A DNA stretch of 64,000 bases from NCBI RefSeq assembly GCF_001571775.1, contig NZ_LRVM01000003.1, positions 248,001 to 312,000 on the forward strand, written 5' to 3'. Positions 8,260 to 16,194 of the stretch are shown here, one piece after another. The notes under the pieces are model-generated. The model was given only the letters and a program-made list of their open reading frames with translations. It had not been told where the DNA came from and did no database searches. How positions within the stretch are numbered: position 1 is the stretch's first letter; every line of letters starts with the position of its first letter. Both the position numbers and the translations under genes were made by a program. This stretch comes from Anaerotignum neopropionicum. Lineage in GTDB: Bacteria > Bacillota > Clostridia > Lachnospirales > Anaerotignaceae.

Positions 8260-8598
8260 TTTCTTATAGTAAAAATCAAAATACTCTTCAAGAATATTAA
8301 CTAAAATATCATAAGGAATTTTTTCAACATCACTTTCAGTTATTACAAGTAATTCTGTTTTCTTCAGCAATTTATTAATAAAGCCTTTTTTCTGAATATA
8401 TACAGGCTCATGCAATATGAAAATTCTATACATCAGATTGTATATCGCTGCGATTCCTGTTTTCTCGTCCATCTTTTTAGTATTTATATCTAAAAAACTT
8501 AATTCCATTGCTCTAGTTGGTTTTCTCAACTTTAAAACAGTACCATCAAACCATTTCAATTCGTAGCTTTCATTTGAAACTCTTTGTAAATCTAACAT
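8248..8598 (-). CDS. Tail assembly chaperone (G-like)
   Basis: 116 residues from ATG 8598 (AAAAGGAGTGAAATCA upstream; a GTG at 8607 is too close to that site). Segments such as LKLRKPTRAMELSFLDINTKKM and VNILEEYFDFYYKKLGE recall small Firmicutes phage tail chaperones. It lies between the major tail protein and the tape measure, the conserved G position. It would coat the tape measure protein during tail assembly. See the frameshift site for the longer product. Confidence 0.65.
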   Translation of the reverse strand: MLDLQRVSNESYELKWFDGTVLKLRKPTRAMELSFLDINTKKMDEKTGIAAIYNLMYRIFILHEPVYIQKKGFINKLLKKTELLVITESDVEKIPYDILVNILEEYFDFYYKKLGE

Positions 8599-8619
8599 TG
8601 ATTTCACTCCTTTTAATAA

Positions 8620-8647
8620 TAGAAAAGGGATACCATAACAGTACCCC
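8620..8647 (-). promoter_or_regulatory. Intergenic stem-loop plus T-run (recurrent prophage module)
   Basis: Minus strand: GGGGTAC / GTATCCC 7-bp stem (8627-8647) followed by TTTTCTATTATTA and the ribosome site of the tail chaperone gene. Terminator-like, but inside the late operon. One of a set discussed in the findings. Confidence 0.5.
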
Positions 8648-8655
8648 TAAATCAT

Positions 8656-9198
8656 TTACGCTGTAATGCTGCTATCATACTCTTTATAATGAATTAGAGT
8701 TCCCTCGCTATCCAGTGGCTGCGCCTTAAATTCCGCATTAATAACCGTTTCTTTATCCTTTGCAAATGCAAGCTCAAACCCTGCTTCATTGCTACCAACA
8801 ATGGTTACTCTAATGTCACCATCTACAGAATCAGTATGTACAAAATGAATTACATACTTCTTTCCATCATAATTACCAGTACCGCCAATTTTTACAGTTC
8901 TGGTATGTGTAGCTGTATCCTCGGAAACTCTTGCAGTAGAACATAATTTTTTCAATGTATTTCCATTCCAAGTCATAACACCAGATTTCAATACGGCTTC
9001 TTCATCTGTAATAATTTTCTTAGATACCAAACCCAAATCATCTTTGGCTTCATAAAAACTAGGCTTATAGCTAATGCTTGCCCCACTTTGAATATAGCCT
9101 AATAATTTACTTTCAATTTCAATCGCTGTATTTTCTGGAAGTGTACCAGTGAATTCATCAATATAAACCTTACCACTGCCCAATACAATTTTTTCCAT
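8656..9198 (-). CDS. Major tail protein (tail tube)
   Basis: 180 residues; position between tail terminator and chaperone genes and beta-rich sequence identify the tail tube subunit. Recognisable parts: EKIVLGSGKVYIDEF, GYIQSGASISYKPSFYEAKDD, then VGSNEAGFELAFAKDKETV and AEFKAQPLDSEGTLI, similar to phage-like tail tube proteins of Gram-positive siphophages. GGAGG precedes the ATG. Family assignment rests partly on gene order. Confidence 0.72.
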   Translation of the reverse strand: MEKIVLGSGKVYIDEFTGTLPENTAIEIESKLLGYIQSGASISYKPSFYEAKDDLGLVSKKIITDEEAVLKSGVMTWNGNTLKKLCSTARVSEDTATHTRTVKIGGTGNYDGKKYVIHFVHTDSVDGDIRVTIVGSNEAGFELAFAKDKETVINAEFKAQPLDSEGTLIHYKEYDSSITA

Positions 9199-9203
9199 TC
9201 TTA

Positions 9204-9584
9204 TTACCTCCTATATCTATTCTTTACAATAAAAAAAGCCTTAACAATATGGTTCTTGGTATCCTCGTCAAACAAATACCCACCACCATTTAAGGCAATC
9301 TCTAAAACGTCATTATTAAATTGCTCATCCCCTACAGTAAGTAAAATTGCTTTCACTCTTTCAAGGATTGCATTAACCTTTAAATAATCTTGGCTTAAAC
9401 AACTAATCTCAAGCCTGTTTTGCTCTTTAATTGCATCACTGGTTAAATTGATAAACCTATATACAATACTGTCTGTTTTGTCGGTTTTATTTAGGTAAAT
9501 CCCAGTGTTATTTGAGGAAGAATTTAATAATGATTTTAACTCTGTATCATCTTCTAACCTTTGTAAAATATCATCCAGTATCAA
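9204..9584 (-). CDS. Tail terminator-like protein (minor capsid/tail completion)
   Basis: 126 residues. ILDDILQRLEDDTELKSLL at the start and IVYRFINLTSDAIKEQNRLEI with a Val/Ile-rich alpha-beta pattern fit tail-terminator proteins (lambda gpU/SPP1 gp17 position), which end tail tube growth. Initiation is at TTG 9584, preceded by a GGGGGG site, overlapping the stop of the gp10-like gene. Assignment is mostly by order. Confidence 0.6.
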   Translation of the reverse strand: MILDDILQRLEDDTELKSLLNSSSNNTGIYLNKTDKTDSIVYRFINLTSDAIKEQNRLEISCLSQDYLKVNAILERVKAILLTVGDEQFNNDVLEIALNGGGYLFDEDTKNHIVKAFFIVKNRYRR

Positions 9585-9910
9585 AATTCTGCCCCCCTCT
9601 TAAAATATTGTACTATCTCTGTCATGTGTTCATCAACGGCATTTTGCAAGAAGGGTCTGCCCTCCATTTTGCTTGTACCCTCGTGAACAAAAGGTGAATA
9701 CTCTACGCTTGTGCCAATCTCAACAGCATTATTTTCTACAACATGAGTAATAGAATTTTTCAATGCACCTGTATCAACTGCGCCCATCTCAGTAATATTT
9801 TCTTTGGCTGTATTTTCTACATATTGCCCAGCTAATTCTAAGCCTTGTGTTATTTTCTCTGGTAAAATATTCTCAATAAAATTATTCAAGTTCACCGTTA
9901 TCTCACTCAT
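9581..9910 (-). CDS. HK97 gp10-like head-tail joining/tail completion protein
   Basis: 109 residues from ATG 9910 (GCAGGTGATTGT upstream; earlier in-frame start codons at 9943 have none). The conserved core is VDTGALKNSITHVV and VEYSPFVHEGTSKMEGRPFLQNAVDE, the signature of the HK97-gp10_like family. It completes the head-tail interface. Confidence 0.85.
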   Translation of the reverse strand: MSEITVNLNNFIENILPEKITQGLELAGQYVENTAKENITEMGAVDTGALKNSITHVVENNAVEIGTSVEYSPFVHEGTSKMEGRPFLQNAVDEHMTEIVQYFKRGAEF

Positions 9911-10200
9911 ACAATCACCTGCTTTAATTGTAGCTGTGTCCATCTACCAACAATAAAGGATTGTATCTCATATTTGGTATTACTATCTGAAATAAAATAA
10001 TTTTCTCCAACTGTAAAATTCTGATAGCTTGTCAATCCAGTTTCTACCTTAATATAATACTGTATTTCATTGGTAAATGATTTCATATGCTGTTGTGAAA
10101 TAGCAACACCTATTGTATCAATCAATACTTCCTCTGTTTCTTCTCCATATCTACCATTTGTTGTTACTATTTGATAAAGATTAAAAGGTTGTTTTGTCAT
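9907..10200 (-). CDS. Head-tail connector/head closure-like protein
   Basis: 97 residues, beta-rich, beginning MTKQPFNLYQIVTTNGRYGEET, in the position of the head closure protein (SPP1 gp16-like) between the adaptor-like and gp10-like genes. ATG overlaps the preceding stop. Family identity is inferred from order and size. Confidence 0.6.
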   Translation of the reverse strand: MTKQPFNLYQIVTTNGRYGEETEEVLIDTIGVAISQQHMKSFTNEIQYYIKVETGLTSYQNFTVGENYFISDSNTKYEIQSFIVGRWTQLQLKQVIV

Positions 10201-10442
10201 AGCAATCTCACCTTTTTTCTAAACTTTTCAAGCATCACAACAATATATTTAGGATATAGTGATTCATAGCTTTCGGAAATACCACTTCCGCTAAATGAAG
10301 TTAAACCCTCATTATTTTCTCTGTTCTTGTGACACTTCGCCATTTCATTTACACAAACAACATGAGCGTTATTTTCGCCATCATAAGAAATATTCGTGTA
10401 GGTTTCAAAGATAGCTTTACAAATCTCAATGTATTCTTCCAT
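10197..10442 (-). CDS. Head-tail adaptor-like small protein
   Basis: About 81 residues starting MEEYIEICKAIFETYTNI at ATG 10442 (GAAGGTGAGGAT upstream). The longer frame from 10520 has no ribosome site and overlaps the stem-loop at 10469-10490. Mixed helices, one CVNEMAKCHKNR segment with two Cys. First gene after the capsid gene, the usual place of the adaptor (gp15/gp6-like). Function inferred from order only. Confidence 0.55.
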   Translation of the reverse strand: MEEYIEICKAIFETYTNISYDGENNAHVVCVNEMAKCHKNRENNEGLTSFSGSGISESYESLYPKYIVVMLEKFRKKVRLL

Positions 10443-10460
10443 ATCCTCACCTTCTTTTAA

Positions 10461-10490
10461 AAAGTAAAGGAGGACAGCACTCCGTCCCCC
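10461..10490 (-). promoter_or_regulatory. Intergenic stem-loop after the capsid gene (recurrent prophage module)
   Basis: Minus strand GGGGGAC / GTCCTCC (10469-10490), then TTTACTTTTT, between the capsid stop and the next ribosome site. It may partly terminate, lowering expression of connector genes below capsid. Confidence 0.5.
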
Positions 10491-10523
10491 TACATTAAAT
10501 TTCATGCACCCTCTAAGCATTTC

Positions 10524-11348
10524 TTAGACGGTTTTGGTAAATTTAACTGCTTTCTTTTCATTGTCAAGGTAAACAATACCAGCGAATTTAGTAACAAAAG
10601 TTTCCTTTTCCAATTCGTTATATACGTCAGTTGTTACTGTAGCATCATTCTTGCACTCATAAACAATAGTATCCTTAGAAGCAATGAAAGCTTCATCGTC
10701 TCCCAATTTGTTTGAAGTTACAATGCTCAAACCGTCTACAGTTTTTACCTGTCCAGAGAAAATAATTTCCCCATTGTTAGCAGTTTTTACATCAGAGGAT
10801 TTCTTCAACTGAGAATACATTTTAGGAGATACCAAAAGGAACATTCCTTCTCTTGATTCAAGATTCAATGTTGCAAGGGCATCTTCTACAGCATCCCAAT
10901 TAAATGTAGTGAATTCCTGCGTTTTTGTAATGGTTCGCAAAGCTGTATAAAAGCTATCATTAATAAAGTTATATGTAACTTCTGCATTACCCTGTGCCAT
11001 CATTGTTAATACATTGCTATTCTGACGTTTCTCTTTATCAGTAACATCAAAAGCCTGTTTCATTGCTTTAATTCTAAGTTCCTGTGTCTTATAGGAAAGC
11101 TTTCCTCTCTGTTCTGAAGGTACTAATTCGCCTGTATCGGCATCTACTACACCACCATCATAAGTGTAAGTAATTTTTCTAATCAAATCACCATCTTCAC
11201 CCTGTAAGGTAAACTTTGTAGTAAACAAATTCTTTGAATTAATCAAAGATGTAATTGCTGTTTCAAAAGCATTTTTTACAACCAGTGCTTCAATATATCC
11301 TGCTGTTGTGTCCTGAGTTGTTGTTACGTTTCCGTTAATAGTTGCCAT
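10524..11348 (-). CDS. Major capsid protein (HK97-fold, Firmicutes siphophage type)
   Basis: 274 residues. MATINGNVTTTQDTTAGYI, then RKITYTYDGGVVDADTGE and KQAFDVTDKEKRQ, and GMFLLVSPKMYSQLKKSSD with VDGLSIVTSNKLGDDEAFI are typical of capsid proteins that bind a peptide-tail scaffold and form the head shell. Placed directly after the scaffold gene. Length is at the short end of HK97-fold capsids and no N-terminal delta domain is needed because scaffold is separate. Ribosome site AAAGGAGACGATAAATT. Confidence 0.85.
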   Translation of the reverse strand: MATINGNVTTTQDTTAGYIEALVVKNAFETAITSLINSKNLFTTKFTLQGEDGDLIRKITYTYDGGVVDADTGELVPSEQRGKLSYKTQELRIKAMKQAFDVTDKEKRQNSNVLTMMAQGNAEVTYNFINDSFYTALRTITKTQEFTTFNWDAVEDALATLNLESREGMFLLVSPKMYSQLKKSSDVKTANNGEIIFSGQVKTVDGLSIVTSNKLGDDEAFIASKDTIVYECKNDATVTTDVYNELEKETFVTKFAGIVYLDNEKKAVKFTKTV

Positions 11349-11363
11349 AATTTATCGTCTCCT

Positions 11364-11906
11364 TTATTTTAAAAAATCTGGATTACTCTTTAAAAAAGCA
11401 ATCTTTTCATTGTCATTTAACTGTGCAAATTTCTCTTTCGTCATGCCTACTTCTAAATCAATTGTACTTGCTTTAGGTGTATTGCTGCCGATTCTTGCCT
11501 GTACTTCTTTTGCTACTGCTTTCTTAAACTCATCATCAAAAAGCTTGATATTGGACATCATTGTTTCAGCATCTTCAGCTACAATAAAATCAGCAAAGGC
11601 AATAGGTAAACCCTTTTCCCCAAGAATTTTACTAGCTTCATATTTATTTTCTTTGAGTGTCCATTCTTTTTCTTTACCTTCTAATTCCTTCACACGCTGT
11701 TCAAACTCATACTTAGCTTTTTCCTCTGCATTCATTGATGCAAGCTTTTGCGCTTCCTCTGCACGTTTAGAAAATCTTTTTTCAAATTTATCATACATTT
11801 TAGAAATTTCTCTATCAAAATCAGCTTGAGTAAAAGTTTTGTTTTCTGTTTCCTGTGTTTCTGTTGTTTCAATTGTTTCTACACTAGTGTTGTTATTTTC
11901 TTCCAT
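11364..11906 (-). CDS. Capsid scaffolding protein (DUF4355-like)
   Basis: 180 residues from ATG 11906 (ACAGGAGGATTTTAAA upstream); a longer frame to 12053 is not supported. Acidic/Thr-rich N-terminus (ENNNTSVETIETTETQE), a long charged coiled coil (about 40-110, AEEAQKLASMNAEEKAKYEF) and a C-terminal LNDNEKIAFLKSNPDFLK that probably contacts capsid subunits. This is the standard organisation of Firmicutes phage scaffolds. Confidence 0.82.
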   Translation of the reverse strand: MEENNNTSVETIETTETQETENKTFTQADFDREISKMYDKFEKRFSKRAEEAQKLASMNAEEKAKYEFEQRVKELEGKEKEWTLKENKYEASKILGEKGLPIAFADFIVAEDAETMMSNIKLFDDEFKKAVAKEVQARIGSNTPKASTIDLEVGMTKEKFAQLNDNEKIAFLKSNPDFLK

Positions 11907-12052
11907 TTTAAAATCCTCCTGTAAGGTCAACGCACGACACTGTTGTCGCACCCTGTTGGTAAGTTGCAACTTGCAACCTACTAAATAGTTGCATCCTCCC
12001 ATTTTGGGAGGTAGACGTTTTATCTTTAAAGCCTTAAACCCCAAACAAGGCA

Positions 12053-12078
12053 TAAAAAAAAGAACCTTTTACAGTTCT
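12053..12078 (-). terminator. Terminator after the HNH endonuclease gene
   Basis: Minus strand AGAAC / GTTCT (12061-12078) followed by eight T (12053-12060 on plus are A apart from one). It is within the late operon, immediately after the endonuclease stop. The rest of 11907-12052 contains further inverted repeats (CCTCCC / GGGAGG, GTTGCAA / TTGCAAC). Confidence 0.6.
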
Positions 12079-12084
12079 GGTAAA

Positions 12085-12645
12085 TCAACTTGCATATTTC
12101 CAAATATACCCTAAAGATTGTTTATATTGTCCTTTGCAAACTCTATAAATATTACTGCCTGTACCATCATTTACAACTCTTTCGGCTTCTCTTATGCTTT
12201 GAAATTGTTGTATATAATTTCCATCTAAATCATATTGATTAATTGGTTTGTTAAACGGATTTGTTTTTCTAAAGGTTTTCCCCTGTCTTTCTAACCTATC
12301 ACTATACCCATTATTTTCACTATAAGTAGCCCATTCAAGATTATCTACACAATTATTACTTCTATTGAAATCCTTGTGATTTACTGTTGATTTATCCTCT
12401 AAATTAGGTATAAAAGCCTGTGCCACCAGTCTATGAACATATCTCATATAACTTTTATTATCTTTCCATAAATTCACGTTCAAATAGCCTTTGCCGTTGT
12501 CATGTATGGTTTTAATGGTTTCTTTACAAATCTTTTTCATTCCCTTTTTATCAATTACAATTCTTTCAAGTGATTTTATTCTACCTAAATTTGATACTTG
12601 ATAAATACCTTCAAAATCTTTAATATCTTTCCACTGCTCTATCAT
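12085..12645 (-). CDS. HNH homing endonuclease (NUMOD4-HNH type)
   Basis: 186 residues. N-terminal NUMOD4-like motif WKDIKDFEGIYQVSNLGRIKSL (about 5-26), HNH core VHRLVAQAFIPN with VNHKDFNRSNNCVDNLEWAT (about 70-105), and a C-terminal NUMOD1-type DNA-binding segment PINQYDLDGNYIQQFQSIREA with GYIWKYA. This is a free-standing homing endonuclease: it cuts alleles lacking it and spreads by repair. It interrupts the conserved MuF-scaffold gene order and is flanked by two terminator-like hairpins (12681-12701 upstream, 12053-12078 downstream), marking it as a late insertion. AGGAGGTTCTTA precedes ATG. Confidence 0.92.
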   Translation of the reverse strand: MIEQWKDIKDFEGIYQVSNLGRIKSLERIVIDKKGMKKICKETIKTIHDNGKGYLNVNLWKDNKSYMRYVHRLVAQAFIPNLEDKSTVNHKDFNRSNNCVDNLEWATYSENNGYSDRLERQGKTFRKTNPFNKPINQYDLDGNYIQQFQSIREAERVVNDGTGSNIYRVCKGQYKQSLGYIWKYAS

Positions 12646-12674
12646 TAAGAACCTCCTATAATTATTTTCTGCAA

Positions 12675-12701
12675 TAAAAAAGACACCATCGTTAGGTGTC
12701 T
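12675..12701 (-). terminator. Stem-loop with T6 before the HNH gene (recurrent prophage module)
   Basis: Minus strand AGACACC / GGTGTCT (12681-12701) followed by TTTTTTATTGC, then the HNH ribosome site. It lies after the MuF-like gene and should stop much of the late transcript. Confidence 0.65.
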
Positions 12702-12749
12702 GAAATTATTTATTAAATTAGCGGTACAACTATTAATCTAAATCAATAA

Positions 12750-13484
12750 TCATACCGCAACGACAAAAGGGTGAATTGGTAACACACTCTCGTTAATATT
12801 AAAGTGTTCATGTTCCAATGCCACACATTCCTCACAAGCATCTGGCTCTAACAACAAATGATATGTTTTATAGCCATTGTCCTGTGCTTTCTGTCGGCAA
12901 CCTTCATTATAAACTCTGCTTGTTTCCGTTATTACAATTCTTTTACTTTGGCTATATCCACTGCCCATAAGGGAATTTAATTCCTTGCTTACTTTTCTTA
13001 CATCTTTCCCAAGGATAGCAGTATCAATTATTTTATTCTCAATAACACCTCTTAATTTATTGGTATTATCCCATATACGCTCACTGAATACAGCACCCTT
13101 ATATTGTTGTGCTATTATTTGTTTGGCTGTTTGTGCATCCATAATAGTAAAATCTGTAGGCTTATTAATATATCTATTCATATCAGTAAAGCCTTGTTCT
13201 ACCACCTTTAATAATGCAGCGGATAGATATTTTTCACTTTCTCGGCTAAGTGAAAGTAATTCACTTTGAAGCAAATTTTGAAGATTGGAAAACCTCATAC
13301 CTTTATAAAGGTTAGCTGTTGAGATTTCTCCATCCTCTAGCATCTGCATCCAGATATTATTGATTTCCTTATTAATCCGTTTATTAGCTTTCTGGTATAA
13401 CTTTTTTATCCTTTGTGTTACTTGCTTATTTGTTAGCTTTTGGACATTTTCCATTCTGTCTAACCAATAGTTATTATTCGCCAT
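12750..13484 (-). CDS. Minor head protein, SPP1 gp7/MuF-like, with frameshifted C-terminus
   Basis: 244 residues from ATG 13484 (AGAAGGTGATACTG upstream). Helical N-terminal half, then the MuF core RIVITETSRVYNEGCRQKA and LLLEPDACEECVALEHEHF, with the CxxC pair. The usual ending is a His-Pro followed by CRC. Here the frame reads IHPFVVAV and stops at 12750, while the neighbouring frame reads CRCGMIIDLD and stops at 12733. One missing base in the AAAAGGG run at 12765-12771 would explain it. Family members are carried in the head and aid DNA ejection or assembly. Overlaps the portal stop. Confidence 0.8.
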   Translation of the reverse strand: MANNNYWLDRMENVQKLTNKQVTQRIKKLYQKANKRINKEINNIWMQMLEDGEISTANLYKGMRFSNLQNLLQSELLSLSRESEKYLSAALLKVVEQGFTDMNRYINKPTDFTIMDAQTAKQIIAQQYKGAVFSERIWDNTNKLRGVIENKIIDTAILGKDVRKVSKELNSLMGSGYSQSKRIVITETSRVYNEGCRQKAQDNGYKTYHLLLEPDACEECVALEHEHFNINESVLPIHPFVVAV

Positions 13485-14784
13485 CAGTATCACCTTCTAA
13501 GGCATAAGCATCAAGGCTATTTTCTTCATCAATCTGTTTTAATTCCCCATCAATATCATTAATGAATGGTATTTGCGTTAAGAGTGTACGCTTGCTAACA
13601 AATGAACTTAGCTTTTGTATCGTGTCAGAAATTACCGATAAATCAATCGGGACGTTGCGAACAAATGAAATTTTAACATCATCTGTATTCATATTACTTC
13701 CTAACAAATTGTAAAAGTTACAGAATAAATTCAACCGTCTCAATAATGCTTGTCTGAAATATACTTCCTTGCTGGCGCATATCTGTTCTATTCCCATTAA
13801 TCCAATCTTAGCACTCGTAGCCGTTGTATGGCTCTTAGCGGTTTCAATATCAGCCACAAATGAGAAACGCTTAATATCATCTGCTAAACGGTTTTTATAA
13901 TTCTCATTCTCGATATCGTTGGAATCTTTATTAAGCCAATCAACACTACAAGCACTACCTTCTTGTGCATTTTCAATAGAGATAATTCTATTCTGTTTCA
14001 TGGTAATAATATCTTCCGTTTCAAGGTTAGAATTTTTAAATACTAAATAGCTGTCATTCAATTCTTCCCTAAAGTTTGCAGTATCCGATAATGAAATATC
14101 ATAGCCATCAATCAATTTTAATACTGGCTCTGCATCTCCTGTTATATCCTCATTATTATAGAAGATATTAATAGGTACTTGCTTAAAATAATTATCATCT
14201 GTGCCTGTCAAAACAGTACCACTGATAGATTTCTTATAATATCTAATATCATTAGCAGAATAAACTTCAATGTTTGTTGTGGTATCATTGGAAAGAATAT
14301 CCCTTGTTTCCCAAAATCGAATACAGTAAAGTAATTCCTTTGTGATTGCTGTACTGTAAATAGGTATTACCGTTGTAGGGTCTAATTTTTCAAATTGTAC
14401 CTGCTTATTCCCATTAATGAATAGTAATTCTGCACCAATGCCAAAAATGGAACAATCCTTTTCTACACTCTGATTATGTGCAATTTCTTTTGTGGTAAAT
14501 CCAGATATAATATCTTTTAATTCTTCCTGTTGGGTATCATAGGTAATTGGTTTACCCATGAAGTAACCACTAATGAGAACTGAAACATATTTCGCCCAAG
14601 GTGTAGCAACTTTATTATTTGGTTTCGTCACATCTGTAAATGTACGGTTCATAATGGTATCATTTTTACAATCATAATACCGCTTGTTTTTTAATAATCG
14701 TGGTAAATATTTATACTTATAATCTTCAATATATTTTTCTATCTTTTCTAAGCTTAATGTCTCTTGCTTGTCTATGTAATACAT
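13474..14784 (-). CDS. Portal protein (SPP1 gp6-like)
   Basis: 436 residues. N-terminal IEDYKYKYLPRLLKNKRYYDCKNDTIMNR, VATPWAKYVSVLISGYFMGKPITYD and later LKLIDGYDISLSDTANFREELNDSYLVF are the classic SPP1-type portal motifs, with MGIEQICASKEVYFRQALLRRL near the C-terminus. Forms the dodecameric ring through which DNA is packaged and ejected. GGGAGG precedes the ATG; 14 bases from the terminase stop. Confidence 0.9.
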   Translation of the reverse strand: MYYIDKQETLSLEKIEKYIEDYKYKYLPRLLKNKRYYDCKNDTIMNRTFTDVTKPNNKVATPWAKYVSVLISGYFMGKPITYDTQQEELKDIISGFTTKEIAHNQSVEKDCSIFGIGAELLFINGNKQVQFEKLDPTTVIPIYSTAITKELLYCIRFWETRDILSNDTTTNIEVYSANDIRYYKKSISGTVLTGTDDNYFKQVPINIFYNNEDITGDAEPVLKLIDGYDISLSDTANFREELNDSYLVFKNSNLETEDIITMKQNRIISIENAQEGSACSVDWLNKDSNDIENENYKNRLADDIKRFSFVADIETAKSHTTATSAKIGLMGIEQICASKEVYFRQALLRRLNLFCNFYNLLGSNMNTDDVKISFVRNVPIDLSVISDTIQKLSSFVSKRTLLTQIPFINDIDGELKQIDEENSLDAYALEGDTDGE

Positions 14785-14798
14785 TTGTTCCCTCCTTC

Positions 14799-16061
14799 CT
14801 ATAATTTTACCGTTAATATGTTGGCTTTGGCTTTAATTACTTGAATACTGTATCTTAAAGCATCCATGAGATGGTTGTAAGAATCATTCGCTTCATTAAC
14901 ATAGCTTTCTGTATTCTTATCCTTTTTCCATGTATAGTTTTTAATCTCAACAATCGCATTTGTGCATGATGGATGAATGATTATCTTATTCTGGCTTACC
15001 TTATTTATTCCTTGCAAGATACTACCTTTCCCTTTTCGGCAAGGTCTAATTCTAGGAATACCGTATTTTCTGATTTCATCAATAGATTTTCTTTCGGCAC
15101 AATCAGCAATAATTATTTCTTTCGCAATACCCTTTTGAATAATCAAACCAGCTAATTCATTATTTAATAAACCCTTTTGGTATATCTCATCATAAATATA
15201 TATTCTCTTTTCATCCTCTGAATATATAGCAAATATTAACGCTGATTCATCATTTATATATCCAAAATCAAGCCCAAATATTGCCTTTGTATTAGGTTTC
15301 TTTAAAATTTCTCTCCAATCAAATTCCATAATTTCATGGTTAGGATATACAAGTTTTCCTAAGTTGGCAAACTTACCTAAAGCGTAAACTGTATATTCAT
15401 ATGGATTTGTTTCTTTTAATTCTTCCAACGAATCAATATATTCCTGTGGCAAGAACTTATTATTTTTATAGGTACTATTGAAAACAATCGTATTACCATA
15501 TTCTCTAATAGGGATAGTTTCGTTTTCTTCTTTTTCATGGAATCTAAAATATGAAAATGTATAGTTTTCTTTCGAGATTGGATTAAGAGCAAAAAACATT
15601 TGTAAATTAGATATTTTTGCCCTTAATCTCAAATTAAGCTGAATAATATCACTCTGCGAAAATTCAGTACACTCCTCACAAAATATATCTGTGACTCCTG
15701 CAATGGATTTTATTTTTTCTCTATCATCAAGTGATTTAAAAAGAAAAATTGAATGGTTTGGTAGTTCTATTCTTAATTCACTTTTATTTACCTTACATTT
15801 ATCATACATCTTAAATTGATGTAGAACATCAATAAATAATTGCCATGTTGAATCTTTAATTGAAGTACCTACTTTACGCATCACTAAAACTTTTCTTTTA
15901 GATGATAAAGCCTTAATCAAGATTTTCTGCGTAATATAATAAGATTTCCCACTACCTGCCGAACCTTTATACACCTCATATCTGTGTGAATAATCTGTTA
16001 TATATGGTAAGTAAATATCATTAAATATTTCTGTTGTTATGTTTAAGTTAATTGTTATCAC
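14799..16061 (-). CDS. terL: Terminase large subunit (PBSX/SPP1-type)
   Basis: 420 residues. ATPase domain: Walker A GSAGSGKS (about 34-41), KVLVMRKVGTSIKDS, Walker B IFCEECTEF (about 130-138), coupling ALNPIS. Nuclease domain: GLDFGYINDESA (about 255), IIADCAERKS (about 300) and NHLMDALRYS (about 397), giving the three acidic metal ligands. Packages DNA into proheads from concatemers. Starts at GTG 16059-16061, inside the upstream 48-residue gene, so translation is likely coupled; AAGGAAG is only a few bases away. Confidence 0.93.
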   Translation of the reverse strand: MITINLNITTEIFNDIYLPYITDYSHRYEVYKGSAGSGKSYYITQKILIKALSSKRKVLVMRKVGTSIKDSTWQLFIDVLHQFKMYDKCKVNKSELRIELPNHSIFLFKSLDDREKIKSIAGVTDIFCEECTEFSQSDIIQLNLRLRAKISNLQMFFALNPISKENYTFSYFRFHEKEENETIPIREYGNTIVFNSTYKNNKFLPQEYIDSLEELKETNPYEYTVYALGKFANLGKLVYPNHEIMEFDWREILKKPNTKAIFGLDFGYINDESALIFAIYSEDEKRIYIYDEIYQKGLLNNELAGLIIQKGIAKEIIIADCAERKSIDEIRKYGIPRIRPCRKGKGSILQGINKVSQNKIIIHPSCTNAIVEIKNYTWKKDKNTESYVNEANDSYNHLMDALRYSIQVIKAKANILTVKL

Positions 16062-16194
16062 CTTCCTTTTTTTTGAATTTATCCGCTCTTGCTAATACTT
16101 TTTGAAGATTACCTTTAGTTGTTCCAGATAAAAAATCTTCCACTTTTTCTTTTCTGACAATGAAGGTAGGGGTTGCTGTGGTTGGTGTATTCAT
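16048..16194 (-). CDS. Small 48-residue protein overlapping terL
   Basis: MNTPTTATPTFIVRKEKVED followed by a basic C-terminus ending KKKEGDNN. ATG 16194 has AAAAGGAGTAAATAT upstream; the longer frame to 16260 has no site. The gene overlaps terL by 14 bases. The basic, lysine-rich tail suggests nucleic-acid contact, and a similar small gene often lies between terS and terL, but no function is known. Confidence 0.6.
   Translation of the reverse strand: MNTPTTATPTFIVRKEKVEDFLSGTTKGNLQKVLARADKFKKKEGDNN

Noticed and set aside
9204..9240. T7ATTGTA tail like the prophage hairpin modules
   Set aside because: It is within coding sequence of the tail terminator gene and has no stem.
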